The notes: generated by a model from the sequence alone, not told the origin. A stretch of DNA of 24,984 bases from JAUZQZ01 sp964492105 (GCA_964492105.1 CAZBJB010000019.1:1-24984), one strand, 5' to 3'. Positions 14,668 through 22,609 are shown, numbered from the stretch's first letter. Numbers and translations: made by a program.

Positions 14668-17094
14668 ATGTCGGTTTCGTGCTTCCTGATACTGCTTCTG
14701 GCAGCCATGATGGCCCTGGCCTTCAGACGTTCCTCACTTGTATTATGGACAGGTACAATCGTTTCCATCCTGGCGCTTGTGACTATTTTACATGTGTTAT
14801 CGATAGCCTTTTTCGCGTTTGCATGGCTTGTCTTTCTACTGATTTTTCTTCCGTTGAACATCCTGCCTCTTCGCCGACATCTTGTCAGCAGACGCTTACT
14901 GCCCGTATTCGAAAAAGCCATGCCATCCATGTCCGATACCGAGCAACAGGCATTGGAAGCCGGAACCACATGGTGGGATGCTGAACTTTTTTCCGGCAAA
15001 CCGGACTGGCGCACCCTGCTTGACCATCCCGCACCCACATTAAGCACGGAGGAACGTGCTTTTCTCGATGGCCCCGTAGAAGAACTTTGTGCCAGGCTCG
15101 ACGACTGGGAAATCAATCACACGCTGCACGACCTGCCTCCTGATGTATGGGCATGCATCAAGTCGAATGGCTTCTTCGGTATGATTATACCCAGGAGATT
15201 CGGTGGTCTGGAGTTTTCCGCTCAGGCGCATTCCGCCGTGGTGATGAAGGTCGCCAGCCGCAGTATTGCTGCGGCTGTTACCGTGATGGTTCCCAATTCG
15301 CTGGGGCCGGGACAATTGTTAATGAATTATGGTACGAAGGAACAACAAAACCATTATCTGCCACGTCTGGCGAAGGGCGAAGAGGTTCCCTGCTTTGCGC
15401 TGACCAGTCCCTGGGCCGGCAGCGATGCGGCGGCGATGCGCGACACCGGTATTGTGTGTAAAGGCGAGTTTGACGGGAAGAAGGATGTTTTGGGCATCCG
15501 CCTCAACTGGGAAAAGCGATATATCACTCTCGCTCCGGTGGCCACGGTACTCGGTTTGGCCTTCAAGCTGTTTGACCCGGATCATTTACTGGGTGAAGAG
15601 GAGGACAGGGGCATCACACTGGCCCTGATCCCCACCGACACACCGGGTATGGAGATCGGCAAGCGTCATATGCCGCTGGAACAGGCGTTCCAGAATGGCC
15701 CGGTGACAGGGCATAATGTATTCATCCCCGTGGAATGGATGATCGGCGGCGTGGATTATGCCGGCCAGGGTTGGCGCATGCTGATGGAATGCCTTGCCGA
15801 CGGGCGCTCGATTTCCCTGCCCTCACTGTCTGCCGGCGCGGGAAAATTGTGTGCGCGCGCGACCGGCGCGTATGCCCGTATTCGCCGCCAGTTCAAGACC
15901 CCCATCGGTCGCATGGAAGGTGTGGAAGAAGCATTGGCGCGTATCGCCGGTAATGCCTATGCCATAGATGCCATACGCCAGGTGACCGCCACTGCCGTGG
16001 ATCAGGGCGAAAAGCCCTCCGTCATATCGGCGATTGCCAAATACCATTGCACGGAACGTATGCGGCAGGTCGTGAATGATGCCATGGACGTATTTGGCGG
16101 AACGGCCATTATCATGGGACCGCTAAATCTTCTGGCACGCACTTATGAAGCCATCCCGATCAGCATCACGGTGGAAGGCGCCAATATCCTGACCCGAAGC
16201 CTGATCATCTTCGGCCAGGGTATTATTCGCTGCCATCCGTATTTACTGAAGGAAATCCAGGCCGCAAGCGAAAAAGATAAATCCGCTGCGCTCAGGGCGT
16301 TTGATCATGCACTGTTCGCCCATATCGGTTTTATGGGTAGTAACAAGGTACGCAGTCTGCTGTTAGGTCTGACTGGCGGAAGACTTGCACGCCCTCCAGT
16401 CACTGGCCCTGCGCGGAGGTATGCCCAACACATTGAACGTTTAAGTGCGAATCTTGCCTTTGTTTCCGACATGACCCTGGTCATATTGGGCGGTGCGCTG
16501 AAGCGTAAGGAAAGACTGTCCGCTCGCCTGGGCGATGTACTGGCTCAGCTGTACATCGCTTCAGCAGCTATTAAATCCTTTGAAACCGGAGGCAGGCTGG
16601 AGGAAGACATCCCCTATCTGCAATGGACATGCGAGGATGCACTGTATCGCGCATGGCAAGGCATGGACGGTTTCCTGAGGAATTTTTCAAACCGCTGGAT
16701 AGGCGGATTATTACGCGTCATTGTCTTCCCGCTTGGCAAGTTTTGTGTGCCTCCATCAGACGCGCTCGGACACAGCCTCGCTACTTCCATTCTGGAACCG
16801 GGCGCAACAAGGGATCGCCTGACCCGTGGAATTTACATCACACATCGATCTGATGATCCGCTGGGGCGCATTGAACATGCGTTTGAAGCGGTGATTGCAG
16901 CCAGCGAAGCAGAAAGAAAGCGACACCGTGCACGGAAAGCAGGCATAGTCACGACCCTGGATGATGAAATCGCCATCACGGCACTGCGCAAGGGTAATCT
17001 CATCAATGAGGAGGAGGAAGCGCTGTTGCGAGAGGCCGCCCAATCGGTTTGGCAGGCAATTATTGTCGATTCGTTTGATCCGGATCAACTGTGA
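14668..17094 (+). CDS. fadE: Membrane-anchored acyl-CoA dehydrogenase, FadE type
   Basis: FAD-dependent oxidation of acyl-CoA to trans-2-enoyl-CoA, the first step of beta-oxidation. The 808-residue length and layout match E. coli FadE (about 814): two or three N-terminal hydrophobic segments (1-65), a linker, the acyl-CoA dehydrogenase core (about 120-560) and the long FadE-specific C-terminal region. Core signatures are FALTSPWAGSDAAAM, FKTPIGRMEGVEEALARIAG, VFGGTAIIMGPLN and ITVEGANILTRS, placing the catalytic glutamate at E503. AAGGAGAG lies about seven bases before the ATG. No other beta-oxidation or electron-transfer flavoprotein gene adjoins it, so its role here, perhaps acyl recycling, is an inference. 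Confidence 0.93.
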   Translation: MSVSCFLILLLAAMMALAFRRSSLVLWTGTIVSILALVTILHVLSIAFFAFAWLVFLLIFLPLNILPLRRHLVSRRLLPVFEKAMPSMSDTEQQALEAGTTWWDAELFSGKPDWRTLLDHPAPTLSTEERAFLDGPVEELCARLDDWEINHTLHDLPPDVWACIKSNGFFGMIIPRRFGGLEFSAQAHSAVVMKVASRSIAAAVTVMVPNSLGPGQLLMNYGTKEQQNHYLPRLAKGEEVPCFALTSPWAGSDAAAMRDTGIVCKGEFDGKKDVLGIRLNWEKRYITLAPVATVLGLAFKLFDPDHLLGEEEDRGITLALIPTDTPGMEIGKRHMPLEQAFQNGPVTGHNVFIPVEWMIGGVDYAGQGWRMLMECLADGRSISLPSLSAGAGKLCARATGAYARIRRQFKTPIGRMEGVEEALARIAGNAYAIDAIRQVTATAVDQGEKPSVISAIAKYHCTERMRQVVNDAMDVFGGTAIIMGPLNLLARTYEAIPISITVEGANILTRSLIIFGQGIIRCHPYLLKEIQAASEKDKSAALRAFDHALFAHIGFMGSNKVRSLLLGLTGGRLARPPVTGPARRYAQHIERLSANLAFVSDMTLVILGGALKRKERLSARLGDVLAQLYIASAAIKSFETGGRLEEDIPYLQWTCEDALYRAWQGMDGFLRNFSNRWIGGLLRVIVFPLGKFCVPPSDALGHSLATSILEPGATRDRLTRGIYITHRSDDPLGRIEHAFEAVIAASEAERKRHRARKAGIVTTLDDEIAITALRKGNLINEEEEALLREAAQSVWQAIIVDSFDPDQL

Positions 17095-17102
17095 AAGCAC
17101 CC

Positions 17103-17135
17103 GTATTGCAATACCGGAGTCCAGATCATCTGGAC
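17103..17135. other. Palindrome and hairpin after fadE
   Basis: GTATTGCAATAC (17103-17114) is a perfect 12-base palindrome. GTCCAGA-TCA-TCTGGAC (17119-17135) is a seven-pair hairpin without a U tract. They lie within 45 bases of the fadE stop codon and run into the end of repeat copy C. They may end or stabilise the fadE message, but no classical terminator is visible. Confidence 0.4.
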
Positions 17136-17302
17136 TATTCATACGTCCCGCCATGCCCTTGCCCGTTCCTTTGTTCGCAACGCATCCCTCGTCTGTATGC
17201 CCGGCTACGCACGCCTTCCCCGGAATCCGTTGTGCACAAAAGGCCAGGCCTGTCTGCGTGCGGCACGCACAGGCAGGCGAAATCATCACGGCGATTCATG
17301 AG
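17128..17302 (-). repeat. Structured intergenic repeat, copy C (inverted)
   Basis: Reverse-complemented, this region follows copy A module by module: ATGAATCGCCGTGATGAT, hairpin 1 (17249-17277, CCTGTCTGCGTGC against GCACGCACAGGCAGG), then hairpin 2 (arms 17168-17188 and 17222-17243), ending in ATGAATAGTCC (inverse of TGGACTATTCATA, 17130-17142). The interior loop of hairpin 2 has diverged. It lies upstream of cyc2 in the orientation opposite to copy D, which lies downstream of cyc2. Confidence 0.75.
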
Positions 17303-17407
17303 TTATGCGGGGCATACCATTTCTTCATTCTTCTCATGCTATCTCCATGGTGTCCTCCGCAGTTAGAAATGCCTGTGTCAAAATGACGCACATTGCCTGA
17401 AACAGGG

Positions 17408-17436
17408 TTGACCCCGTGGCGGACGTCCCACATATT
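17408..17436 (+). promoter_or_regulatory. Candidate distal cyc2 promoter
   Basis: TTGACC (17408-17413) and CATATT (17431-17436) are separated by 17 bases, a reasonable sigma-70 pair about 180 bases upstream of the cyc2 start. It was found by eye. Around it, 17303-17548 shows no credible gene. Confidence 0.35.
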
Positions 17437-17548
17437 TCGGCTGCCGTCCCAACAGGACTCGTGGATTCTCTGCCCGGCCCGGCATCACGTGCCATCCAAG
17501 GGTAACAGGCAGGTCGAAGAGGAAACCGGGAAGAGAGGGGGAGGCGTT

Positions 17549-17577
17549 TTGAACATGGCTCTGGAGCCATCTAGAAC
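17549..17577 (+). promoter_or_regulatory. Candidate proximal cyc2 promoter with palindromic spacer
   Basis: TTGAAC (17549-17554) and TAGAAC (17572-17577) are 17 bases apart. Sixteen of those 17 bases are the inverted repeat ATGGCTC-TG-GAGCCAT (17555-17570). A palindrome between -35 and -10 is a typical operator position, though MerR-type promoters usually have longer spacers (19-20). The cyc2 ribosome site AGGAGG (17602-17607) follows downstream. The regulator, if any, is not in the window. Confidence 0.4.
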
Positions 17578-17618
17578 AAAGCTCATAGAGTCGAATACAA
17601 TAGGAGGATATATAAAAC

Positions 17619-18968
17619 ATGAAGATGAAGAAAATGATTTTTTCTGCTGCTGCTTTTGCCCTCGTCGCGGTTACCGGCATGGCGCTGGCCCCAACCACGG
17701 CATCGGCCATCCCGGCGTTCGCGCGCCAGACGGGAGCGGCCTGCCTAAGCTGCCATTTCCAGGAAGTTCCGGCCCTGACACCTTTCGGTCGCGCTTTCAA
17801 AATGGGTTCGTTCACCGATGTCGGCAGCCAGGCACTGGTTGAGGGTGACAACTTGTCCATCCCGGCCGTATTGAATGCATCCATGGTTGTTCGTATGAGT
17901 GCGGTTCATAGCTCGGGTAACGGAAACCCTTCCAAAACCGTGTACAACATTCCGCAAGACACCAACTTTCTCGTTGCAGGCCGTATCGGTTCCCATACCG
18001 GTGCTTTCGTGGAGTTCGGCGGTGGTAAGGGCGATACTCTCGGTGCCTTCAACAACGTCCAGTTGATGAATAGCTGGGATGTCGGCGGTTTCAAGATCGG
18101 CCTTGGCTGGGCTGATACCAGCTTCGGCGGATCATCCGTGATGGAAGTGTCCAACGTGTTCGGCCAGCATTCCGGCGGCGTGGGCGATCTCGGCGGTCAC
18201 GTTGGCGCGATTAACAACTCCGGCTTTACCAATGAGATGACTGCCATCGGTACATGGATCGGTAACGATCTCGGCTATATTCAGTTCGCTCTGATTGCGC
18301 CCGGCGGTTCGGCGGGCTGGACGGTAGGTGGCAATGCCGATTCAGGTATCAGCGCGACGCAGGGTGGCGTGGACGTCGGCCTCAAGCTGGCCAAGCTGGT
18401 GCGAGCGGTGGCGACCGTGAACGTCGGCGGTTGGGATACACTGGTCGGATTCGGCCTTGTCACCGGCAAGGTGGGCAAGACCACGGGTACCACGGCTACA
18501 ACCACACCGGAAATGAACATGGTGTTCCTGGACGGTCAGGTGCAGGGTGAAGTCGGTAACATGAGCCTGGGCGTGTATGCGGACTACGCGCATGCCAAGG
18601 GCAAGCCCAACGGCAACATCCTGGGTGCCCAGGATGTGGGAACGACTACAGGTGCCTCTTCCTTGCTTGCCAATTACAGCGCACTCGGTGCAAGTCAGAA
18701 GTTCGATGCCTACTCCATCCGAGCCACGCTGGAGCCACTTGCGGGTGTCACGGTGGGAACCGGTTACGGCTATCGCAAGACCACGAATAACACTGCGGGT
18801 ATGAACCAGCCGAAGCATCAGGTCTTCTCGATTTCGGGTTCCTATCAACTCTATCAGAACTCGATCATCAGCCTGAACTTCACCAATGACAAGATCAGCG
18901 GCCTGACAACTGCTGCGAACAATGGCAACCTCAAGACCACCACGCTGGACTGGTTGACCTTGATGTAA
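17619..18968 (+). CDS. cyc2: Cyc2-like outer-membrane cytochrome-porin, putative Fe(II) oxidase
   Basis: Predicted fused monohaem cytochrome c and outer-membrane beta-barrel that takes electrons from Fe(II) outside the cell. A signal peptide (1-30, ending ASA) is followed directly by IPAFARQTGAACLSCHFQ, with haem cysteines C42 and C45 and proximal His46, then PALTPFGRAFK (51-61). This block is the recognised Cyc2 signature. The rest (about 75-449) is Gly/Ser/Thr/Asn-rich with alternating hydrophobic residues, as in a porin barrel of about 16 strands. The length of 449 matches Cyc2 of neutrophilic iron oxidisers. AGGAGG lies eleven bases before the ATG. The gene is monocistronic with a strong terminator and is bracketed by inverted repeat copies. 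No partner cytochromes are encoded nearby. Confidence 0.87.
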   Translation: MKMKKMIFSAAAFALVAVTGMALAPTTASAIPAFARQTGAACLSCHFQEVPALTPFGRAFKMGSFTDVGSQALVEGDNLSIPAVLNASMVVRMSAVHSSGNGNPSKTVYNIPQDTNFLVAGRIGSHTGAFVEFGGGKGDTLGAFNNVQLMNSWDVGGFKIGLGWADTSFGGSSVMEVSNVFGQHSGGVGDLGGHVGAINNSGFTNEMTAIGTWIGNDLGYIQFALIAPGGSAGWTVGGNADSGISATQGGVDVGLKLAKLVRAVATVNVGGWDTLVGFGLVTGKVGKTTGTTATTTPEMNMVFLDGQVQGEVGNMSLGVYADYAHAKGKPNGNILGAQDVGTTTGASSLLANYSALGASQKFDAYSIRATLEPLAGVTVGTGYGYRKTTNNTAGMNQPKHQVFSISGSYQLYQNSIISLNFTNDKISGLTTAANNGNLKTTTLDWLTLM

Positions 18969-19012
18969 GCAACGCGTTCCTTTGGACGTGTACATCCTTC
19001 GGGATGAAAGAG

Positions 19013-19039
19013 AGGAGGGCTTTACGCCCTCCTTTTTTT
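19013..19039 (+). terminator. Strong intrinsic terminator of cyc2
   Basis: AGGAGGGC (19013-19020), loop TTTAC, GCCCTCCT (19026-19033) and an unbroken run of seven T (19033-19039), 45 bases after the cyc2 stop. This is the clearest Rho-independent terminator in the window and fits a highly transcribed single-gene unit. Confidence 0.95.
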
Positions 19040-19080
19040 GTGCATACAACACAAGGATCATTTGCTTCTCTCCGGCCTGA

Positions 19081-19131
19081 ACCTGTACGTGCCGCACGCA
19101 GACAGGCCGGGACAAAGGAACAAGCAAGGGA
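19081..19131 (+). repeat. Structured intergenic repeat, copy D (internally deleted)
   Basis: ACGTGCCGCACGCAGACAGGCC of hairpin 1 is joined directly to GGGACAAAGGAACAAGC, the sequence that follows hairpin 2 in copy A. Hairpin 2 has been lost precisely between its outer arms, which suggests deletion of the hairpin. It lies downstream of cyc2 in plus orientation. Confidence 0.65.
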
Positions 19132-19192
19132 GCCTCTTGCAAAACTCATGAGTAACAAAATCGTAGGTGCTTGATTTTGTTACTCAAGAGTT
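19128..19192. mobile_element. Truncated palindromic MITE-like remnant
   Basis: The end sequence GGGAGCCTCTTGCAAAACTC (19128-19147) matches, inverted, the end of the element at 129-154. It runs into an inverted repeat with 20-base arms and one mismatch (19143-19162 and 19173-19192, core GAGTAACAAAATC/GATTTTGTTACTC). The right arm should continue into TTGCAAGAGGCTCCC if the element were complete, but the sequence changes at 19193. So it looks like a palindromic element missing its right terminus. Confidence 0.6.
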
Positions 19193-19193
19193 A

Positions 19194-19586
19194 CCAACCA
19201 ACAATCATATTGATGCCGTGCGCGAGGAACTGAATCAAAACATTATCACCACAAACACACACCCTGATGGAACCAACAAGTGCCTGGACAAGCTCTTTGA
19301 AATCATTGTTCGTCGGGAGGAACACGTCCTGATTGCCAATAAGATTCATGAAAAGGATCGGGAAATCAGGGCAATAAAACAACGCCTGGCGGCTTGGGAT
19401 AAGAGAAGATGCCCCTGCAACTCGAAACCAACGCCCAAAACTTTCCGCCACGGTATACACAGGGCACACGGGAGAAGGAAAAAAAGCGTGCGTATCTGCG
19501 GTCAGGCAGTAGAAAGACTGGTTTATACTGGCGGCGAAACTTCGTCCAGCAATAATTTGTATTCGATTGCATCCACGAGCGCCTGA
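19194..19586 (+). pseudogene. Doubtful ORF remnant, unknown function
   Basis: The open frame continues from a GTG inside the preceding MITE remnant (19167) to 19586. Residues encoded by about 19195-19420 look protein-like: charged and helical (for example FEIIVRREEHVLIANKIHEK and DREIRAIKQRLAAWDKRR), and the DNA there seems more AT-rich than the flanks. Beyond 19420 the translation becomes basic and low-quality and runs 64 bases into the convergent cimA gene. No ribosome site or independent start is visible. It may be the surviving middle of a gene cut by the element, or chance. No family was recognised. Confidence 0.25.
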
Positions 19587-21217
19587 TAGCTGGCATCAAT
19601 AATATTTGTGGAAACGCCAACCGTGCCCCATTTTCGTCGGCCATCGGTAGATTCGATAAGCACGCGTACGCCGGCCTCGGTTGCTCTTTGCGTCGTCAGA
19701 ACGCGCACTTTGTAATCAATGAGACGCAGCTCCTTCAACGTTGGATAAAAATCCTTAAGCGCAGCTCTGAGTGCCCGATCCATGGCATTTACCGGGCCGT
19801 TTCCCATGCTGACCGTATGTGCTATTTTTTCACCGACGCGTACCATCACCGTGGCCTCGGCCTGTGGTGTTTCATCGTGCTTGCGTTTTTCATCAATGAC
19901 GCGAAAGCCCTTCAGATCAAAAAAATGATGGAATTGTTTCTTTGTTTTCAACAGCATCAAATGAAACGAGGCTTCCGCACCCTCGAAAGCAAAGCCATGA
20001 TCTTCCAGTGTCTTGATCCGCCTGACCAGCTTTACGACGGCGGGATCCTTTTCGTCCAGTTTCAACCCGAACCCGGTTCTGGCCGCCATCACCAGCACGT
20101 TGCTGCGTCCGGCCTGATCAGATACCGTGATGCGCTGCCGGTTACCCACGGTTTCCGGTGACAGATGTTCATACAGGCTGGGCAGCTTGCGTACGGCTGA
20201 AACATGCACACCGGCTTTGTGGGCGAAAGCATTCTGACCCACAAAGGGCTGGTGCCGCCATGGCAGACGATTGGCCATCTCGTTAACAAAATCCGATAGC
20301 GCTTTTAATCTGGCAAGCTGTTCCTGCCCGATACCGCAATCCATGTTTGTTTTCAGTACCAGATTTGGAATAATGGAAATCAGGTTCGCATTGCCGCAAC
20401 GTTCACCGATGCCATTGATGGTGCCCTGTACGTGCCTTGCTCCGTTTTCCACCGCAGCCAGGGTGTTGGCAACGGCCAGTTCGCTGTCATTGTGTGCATG
20501 AATACCCACCACGGCATTCGGAAAACAGGTAACAATATTCCTGACGACCATGCTGATGGTGGACGGAAGATTGCCGCCATTGGTATCACATAAAACCAGT
20601 GCATTTGCGCCTGCATCCATCGCAACTGCCAGTACCTGCATGGCGTATTCCGGATCTTCTTTATAGCCATCAAAAAAGTGCTCGGCATCAAACAAGACCT
20701 CGGGAAAATGCCGTTTCAGATAATGAATGGAGTCATGCACCAGCTTCAGATTGTCTTCCAGTGAAATACCCAGTGCTTTTTTAACGTGCAAGTCCCAAGC
20801 CTTTCCAAAAATACAGGCCGCATCCGCACCGGAAGTAATGATTCTTTTTAATCCTGCGTCGTGGCTGGGCGGGCCACCGGGCCGGGCCGTGGAGCCAAAG
20901 GCTACAAGCCTGGATGTTTGCCACTTCCGATTGCGAACCAATTCGAAGAAACGGTCATCTTTGGGGCTGGCGCCGGGCCAGCCCCCTTCGATATAGTCCA
21001 TGCCAAATTCAGCCATACGCTCCGCGATATGTTGTTTGTCTCCGGCGGAAAAGCTGATGCCCGTCGTCTGACCTCCGTCGCGCAAGGTGGTATCCAGCAA
21101 CGTGACGCGGCGTGGATTTTGCGGACTGGAAGAAAGGGGGGTGCACTTATAAATAATACAAGCTCGGAAGGGTAAGAATTTCCACACCGGTTTCAGTGAT
21201 TGCAATCGTATGTTCAA
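19523..21217 (-). CDS. cimA: (R)-citramalate synthase
   Basis: Condenses pyruvate with acetyl-CoA to citramalate, giving 2-oxobutyrate for isoleucine without threonine. It belongs to the DRE-TIM metallolyase family: LLDTTLRDGGQ (40-50) with R46 and D47, metal histidines H240 and H242 in GIHAHNDSELAVAN, GTINGIGERCGNANL, then a LeuA-type regulatory domain (about 430-560). The FSAGDK and GWPG patterns and the total of 564 residues are those of CimA rather than LeuA or NifV. The ATG at 21217 overlaps map by 71 bases and gives about 35 residues before the conserved region. No better in-frame ATG, GTG or TTG exists nearer, so the true start is uncertain. Isoleucine may be the feedback effector. Confidence 0.9.
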   Translation of the reverse strand: MNIRLQSLKPVWKFLPFRACIIYKCTPLSSSPQNPRRVTLLDTTLRDGGQTTGISFSAGDKQHIAERMAEFGMDYIEGGWPGASPKDDRFFELVRNRKWQTSRLVAFGSTARPGGPPSHDAGLKRIITSGADAACIFGKAWDLHVKKALGISLEDNLKLVHDSIHYLKRHFPEVLFDAEHFFDGYKEDPEYAMQVLAVAMDAGANALVLCDTNGGNLPSTISMVVRNIVTCFPNAVVGIHAHNDSELAVANTLAAVENGARHVQGTINGIGERCGNANLISIIPNLVLKTNMDCGIGQEQLARLKALSDFVNEMANRLPWRHQPFVGQNAFAHKAGVHVSAVRKLPSLYEHLSPETVGNRQRITVSDQAGRSNVLVMAARTGFGLKLDEKDPAVVKLVRRIKTLEDHGFAFEGAEASFHLMLLKTKKQFHHFFDLKGFRVIDEKRKHDETPQAEATVMVRVGEKIAHTVSMGNGPVNAMDRALRAALKDFYPTLKELRLIDYKVRVLTTQRATEAGVRVLIESTDGRRKWGTVGVSTNIIDASYQALVDAIEYKLLLDEVSPPV

Positions 21218-21908
21218 ACTGGGCGGAGAGCGATTTATCGCGTGTCACCACGGTCCAACCGTCACGCAATACCTTCACGCCCGCTTTACCCAGATTTACC
21301 ATCGGTTCAATGGTAAAGACCATGCCGGGTTTGATAACAACACCTGTGTTCGGTTGTCCATAGTGGAGTACCTGCGGATCTTCATGAAAATCGCGGCCGA
21401 TGCCATGCCCGCAATATTCACGCACAATGGAACATTTCTCGGATTCCACATAGTGCTGGATGGCGTGGCCGATATCACCCAGAGTGATGCCGGGACGGAC
21501 GGCGGCAACACCTGTTTCCAGCGCTTTTCTGGAAACTTCGGTTACCTTTTTCCCCTTAACCGACGGCTTACCGACGTAAAAGGTTTTGCTGGTATCGCCA
21601 TGCCAGCCATCCATGATGCTGGTAACATCGACATTGATGATGTCTCCCTCTTTCAGTTTTTTGTCACCGGGGATGCCGTGGCACACCACATGATTGACCG
21701 AGGTACAGACCGATTTGGGGAAGCCGTGGTAATGGAGCTGCGCCGGTATCGCATTGGCTTTAATGGCGAACGCATGCACCAGATTGTTAATATCATCGGT
21801 GGTGACACCGGGCCGGATATGCGATTCAATCATGACCAGTGTGTCCGCCGCCTGATGACAGGCCGAACGCATTCGCTCAATTTCTTCAGGTGATTTAATA
21901 TGAATCAT
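21147..21908 (-). CDS. map: Methionine aminopeptidase, type I
   Basis: Removes the initiator methionine from nascent proteins. From the ATG at 21908 it has 253 residues and starts MIHIKSPEEIERMR, as in family members; the open frame continues upstream to a TTG at 21944. The five metal ligands are D94, D105, H168, E201 and E232, and the substrate-binding H78 (VVCHGIP) is present. All are exactly three residues earlier than the E. coli enzyme's. It is divergent from aat with a 47-base gap and overlaps the cimA start, so map and cimA are probably cotranscribed. Confidence 0.96.
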   Translation of the reverse strand: MIHIKSPEEIERMRSACHQAADTLVMIESHIRPGVTTDDINNLVHAFAIKANAIPAQLHYHGFPKSVCTSVNHVVCHGIPGDKKLKEGDIINVDVTSIMDGWHGDTSKTFYVGKPSVKGKKVTEVSRKALETGVAAVRPGITLGDIGHAIQHYVESEKCSIVREYCGHGIGRDFHEDPQVLHYGQPNTGVVIKPGMVFTIEPMVNLGKAGVKVLRDGWTVVTRDKSLSAQFEHTIAITETGVEILTLPSLYYL

Positions 21909-21955
21909 ACGATGAATGCTTGATATACCATCCACGAATTGCAACCCTGGGAAAT

Positions 21956-22570
21956 ATGATTAAATTTCCCAATCCTGAGCGTGCTGATGCCAATGGCCTA
22001 CTGGCTGCGGGAGGTGACCTCGCACCCGAAACGTTAATGACCGCATACAGGGAGGGGATTTTTCCGTGGTACGAGGCGGGTGGGCCGATCCTCTGGTGGA
22101 GCCCTGATCCTCGCATGGTACTGTTCCCCGATGCGTTTCACCGTTCGCGCAGGCTCGTCCGGCGCATGCGGCAACAGTGCTTCCGGATCAGTGAAAACCG
22201 GGCATTTACTGATGTAATATCCGCCTGCGCCAACAGGCAGGAGGGGACGTGGATTACGCCGGAGATGATTGCCGCCTATACGCGATTGTTTGATTTGGGA
22301 TATGCCCGTTCAATCGAAATCTGGAAAGGTGATATACTTGTGGGTGGGCTATACGGGGTAACCATGGGGCGAGCGTTCTTTGCGGAATCCATGTTTCACA
22401 GGTGGACGGACGCCTCCAAGATTGCCATGGCGCATCTGGTTGAGGATGCACGGCATGAACACTGGGCGCTGATTGATTGTCAGTTTCATACCGGACATTT
22501 GGCGAGCCTCGGCGCACGCACGATCCCCAGACGAGAATTTCTTCATTTTCTTGAACGCGCACTTTCATAA
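21956..22570 (+). CDS. aat: Leucyl/phenylalanyl-tRNA--protein transferase
   Basis: Adds Leu or Phe to proteins with N-terminal Arg or Lys, marking them for ClpAP degradation. Signatures: FPNPERADANGLLAAGGDL near the N-terminus, GIFPWY, LWWSPDPRMVL, GTWITPEM, GGLYGVTMGRAFFAESMF and DCQFHTGHLASLGA. The length of 204 is within the short end of the family (E. coli 234). The usual FFGESMF reads FFAESMF. The ATG at 21956 is preferred over 21920 because it gives the conserved N-terminus and has GGGA just upstream. It shares the short intergenic region with divergent map. Confidence 0.95.
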   Translation: MIKFPNPERADANGLLAAGGDLAPETLMTAYREGIFPWYEAGGPILWWSPDPRMVLFPDAFHRSRRLVRRMRQQCFRISENRAFTDVISACANRQEGTWITPEMIAAYTRLFDLGYARSIEIWKGDILVGGLYGVTMGRAFFAESMFHRWTDASKIAMAHLVEDARHEHWALIDCQFHTGHLASLGARTIPRREFLHFLERALS

Positions 22571-22597
22571 AAAAGCCACCGGGATTTCCCCGACGGC
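22569..22597 (-). terminator. Intrinsic terminator of the dapE/queF-dapF unit
   Basis: On the minus strand, GCCGTCGGG-GAAAT-CCCGGTGGC forms a nine-pair stem with two G-U pairs, followed by six T (22574-22569). It lies 85 bases beyond the end of the fusion gene and overlaps the aat stop codon, so convergent transcription meets here. Confidence 0.75.
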
Positions 22598-22609
22598 CAG
22601 GCCTCGTTA

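Noticed and set aside
17596..17601. TACAAT as the cyc2 -10 box
   Set aside because: It abuts the AGGAGG ribosome site, so the transcript would start within or after it, and no -35 lies at the right distance.
19191..19469. Minus-strand 92-residue ORF opposite the ORF remnant
   Set aside because: It begins without a ribosome site downstream of cimA; the plus-strand frame looks slightly more protein-like, and neither is convincing.
21210..21893. 227-residue plus-strand open frame opposite map
   Set aside because: Shadow of map, whose five metal ligands are all present on the other strand.
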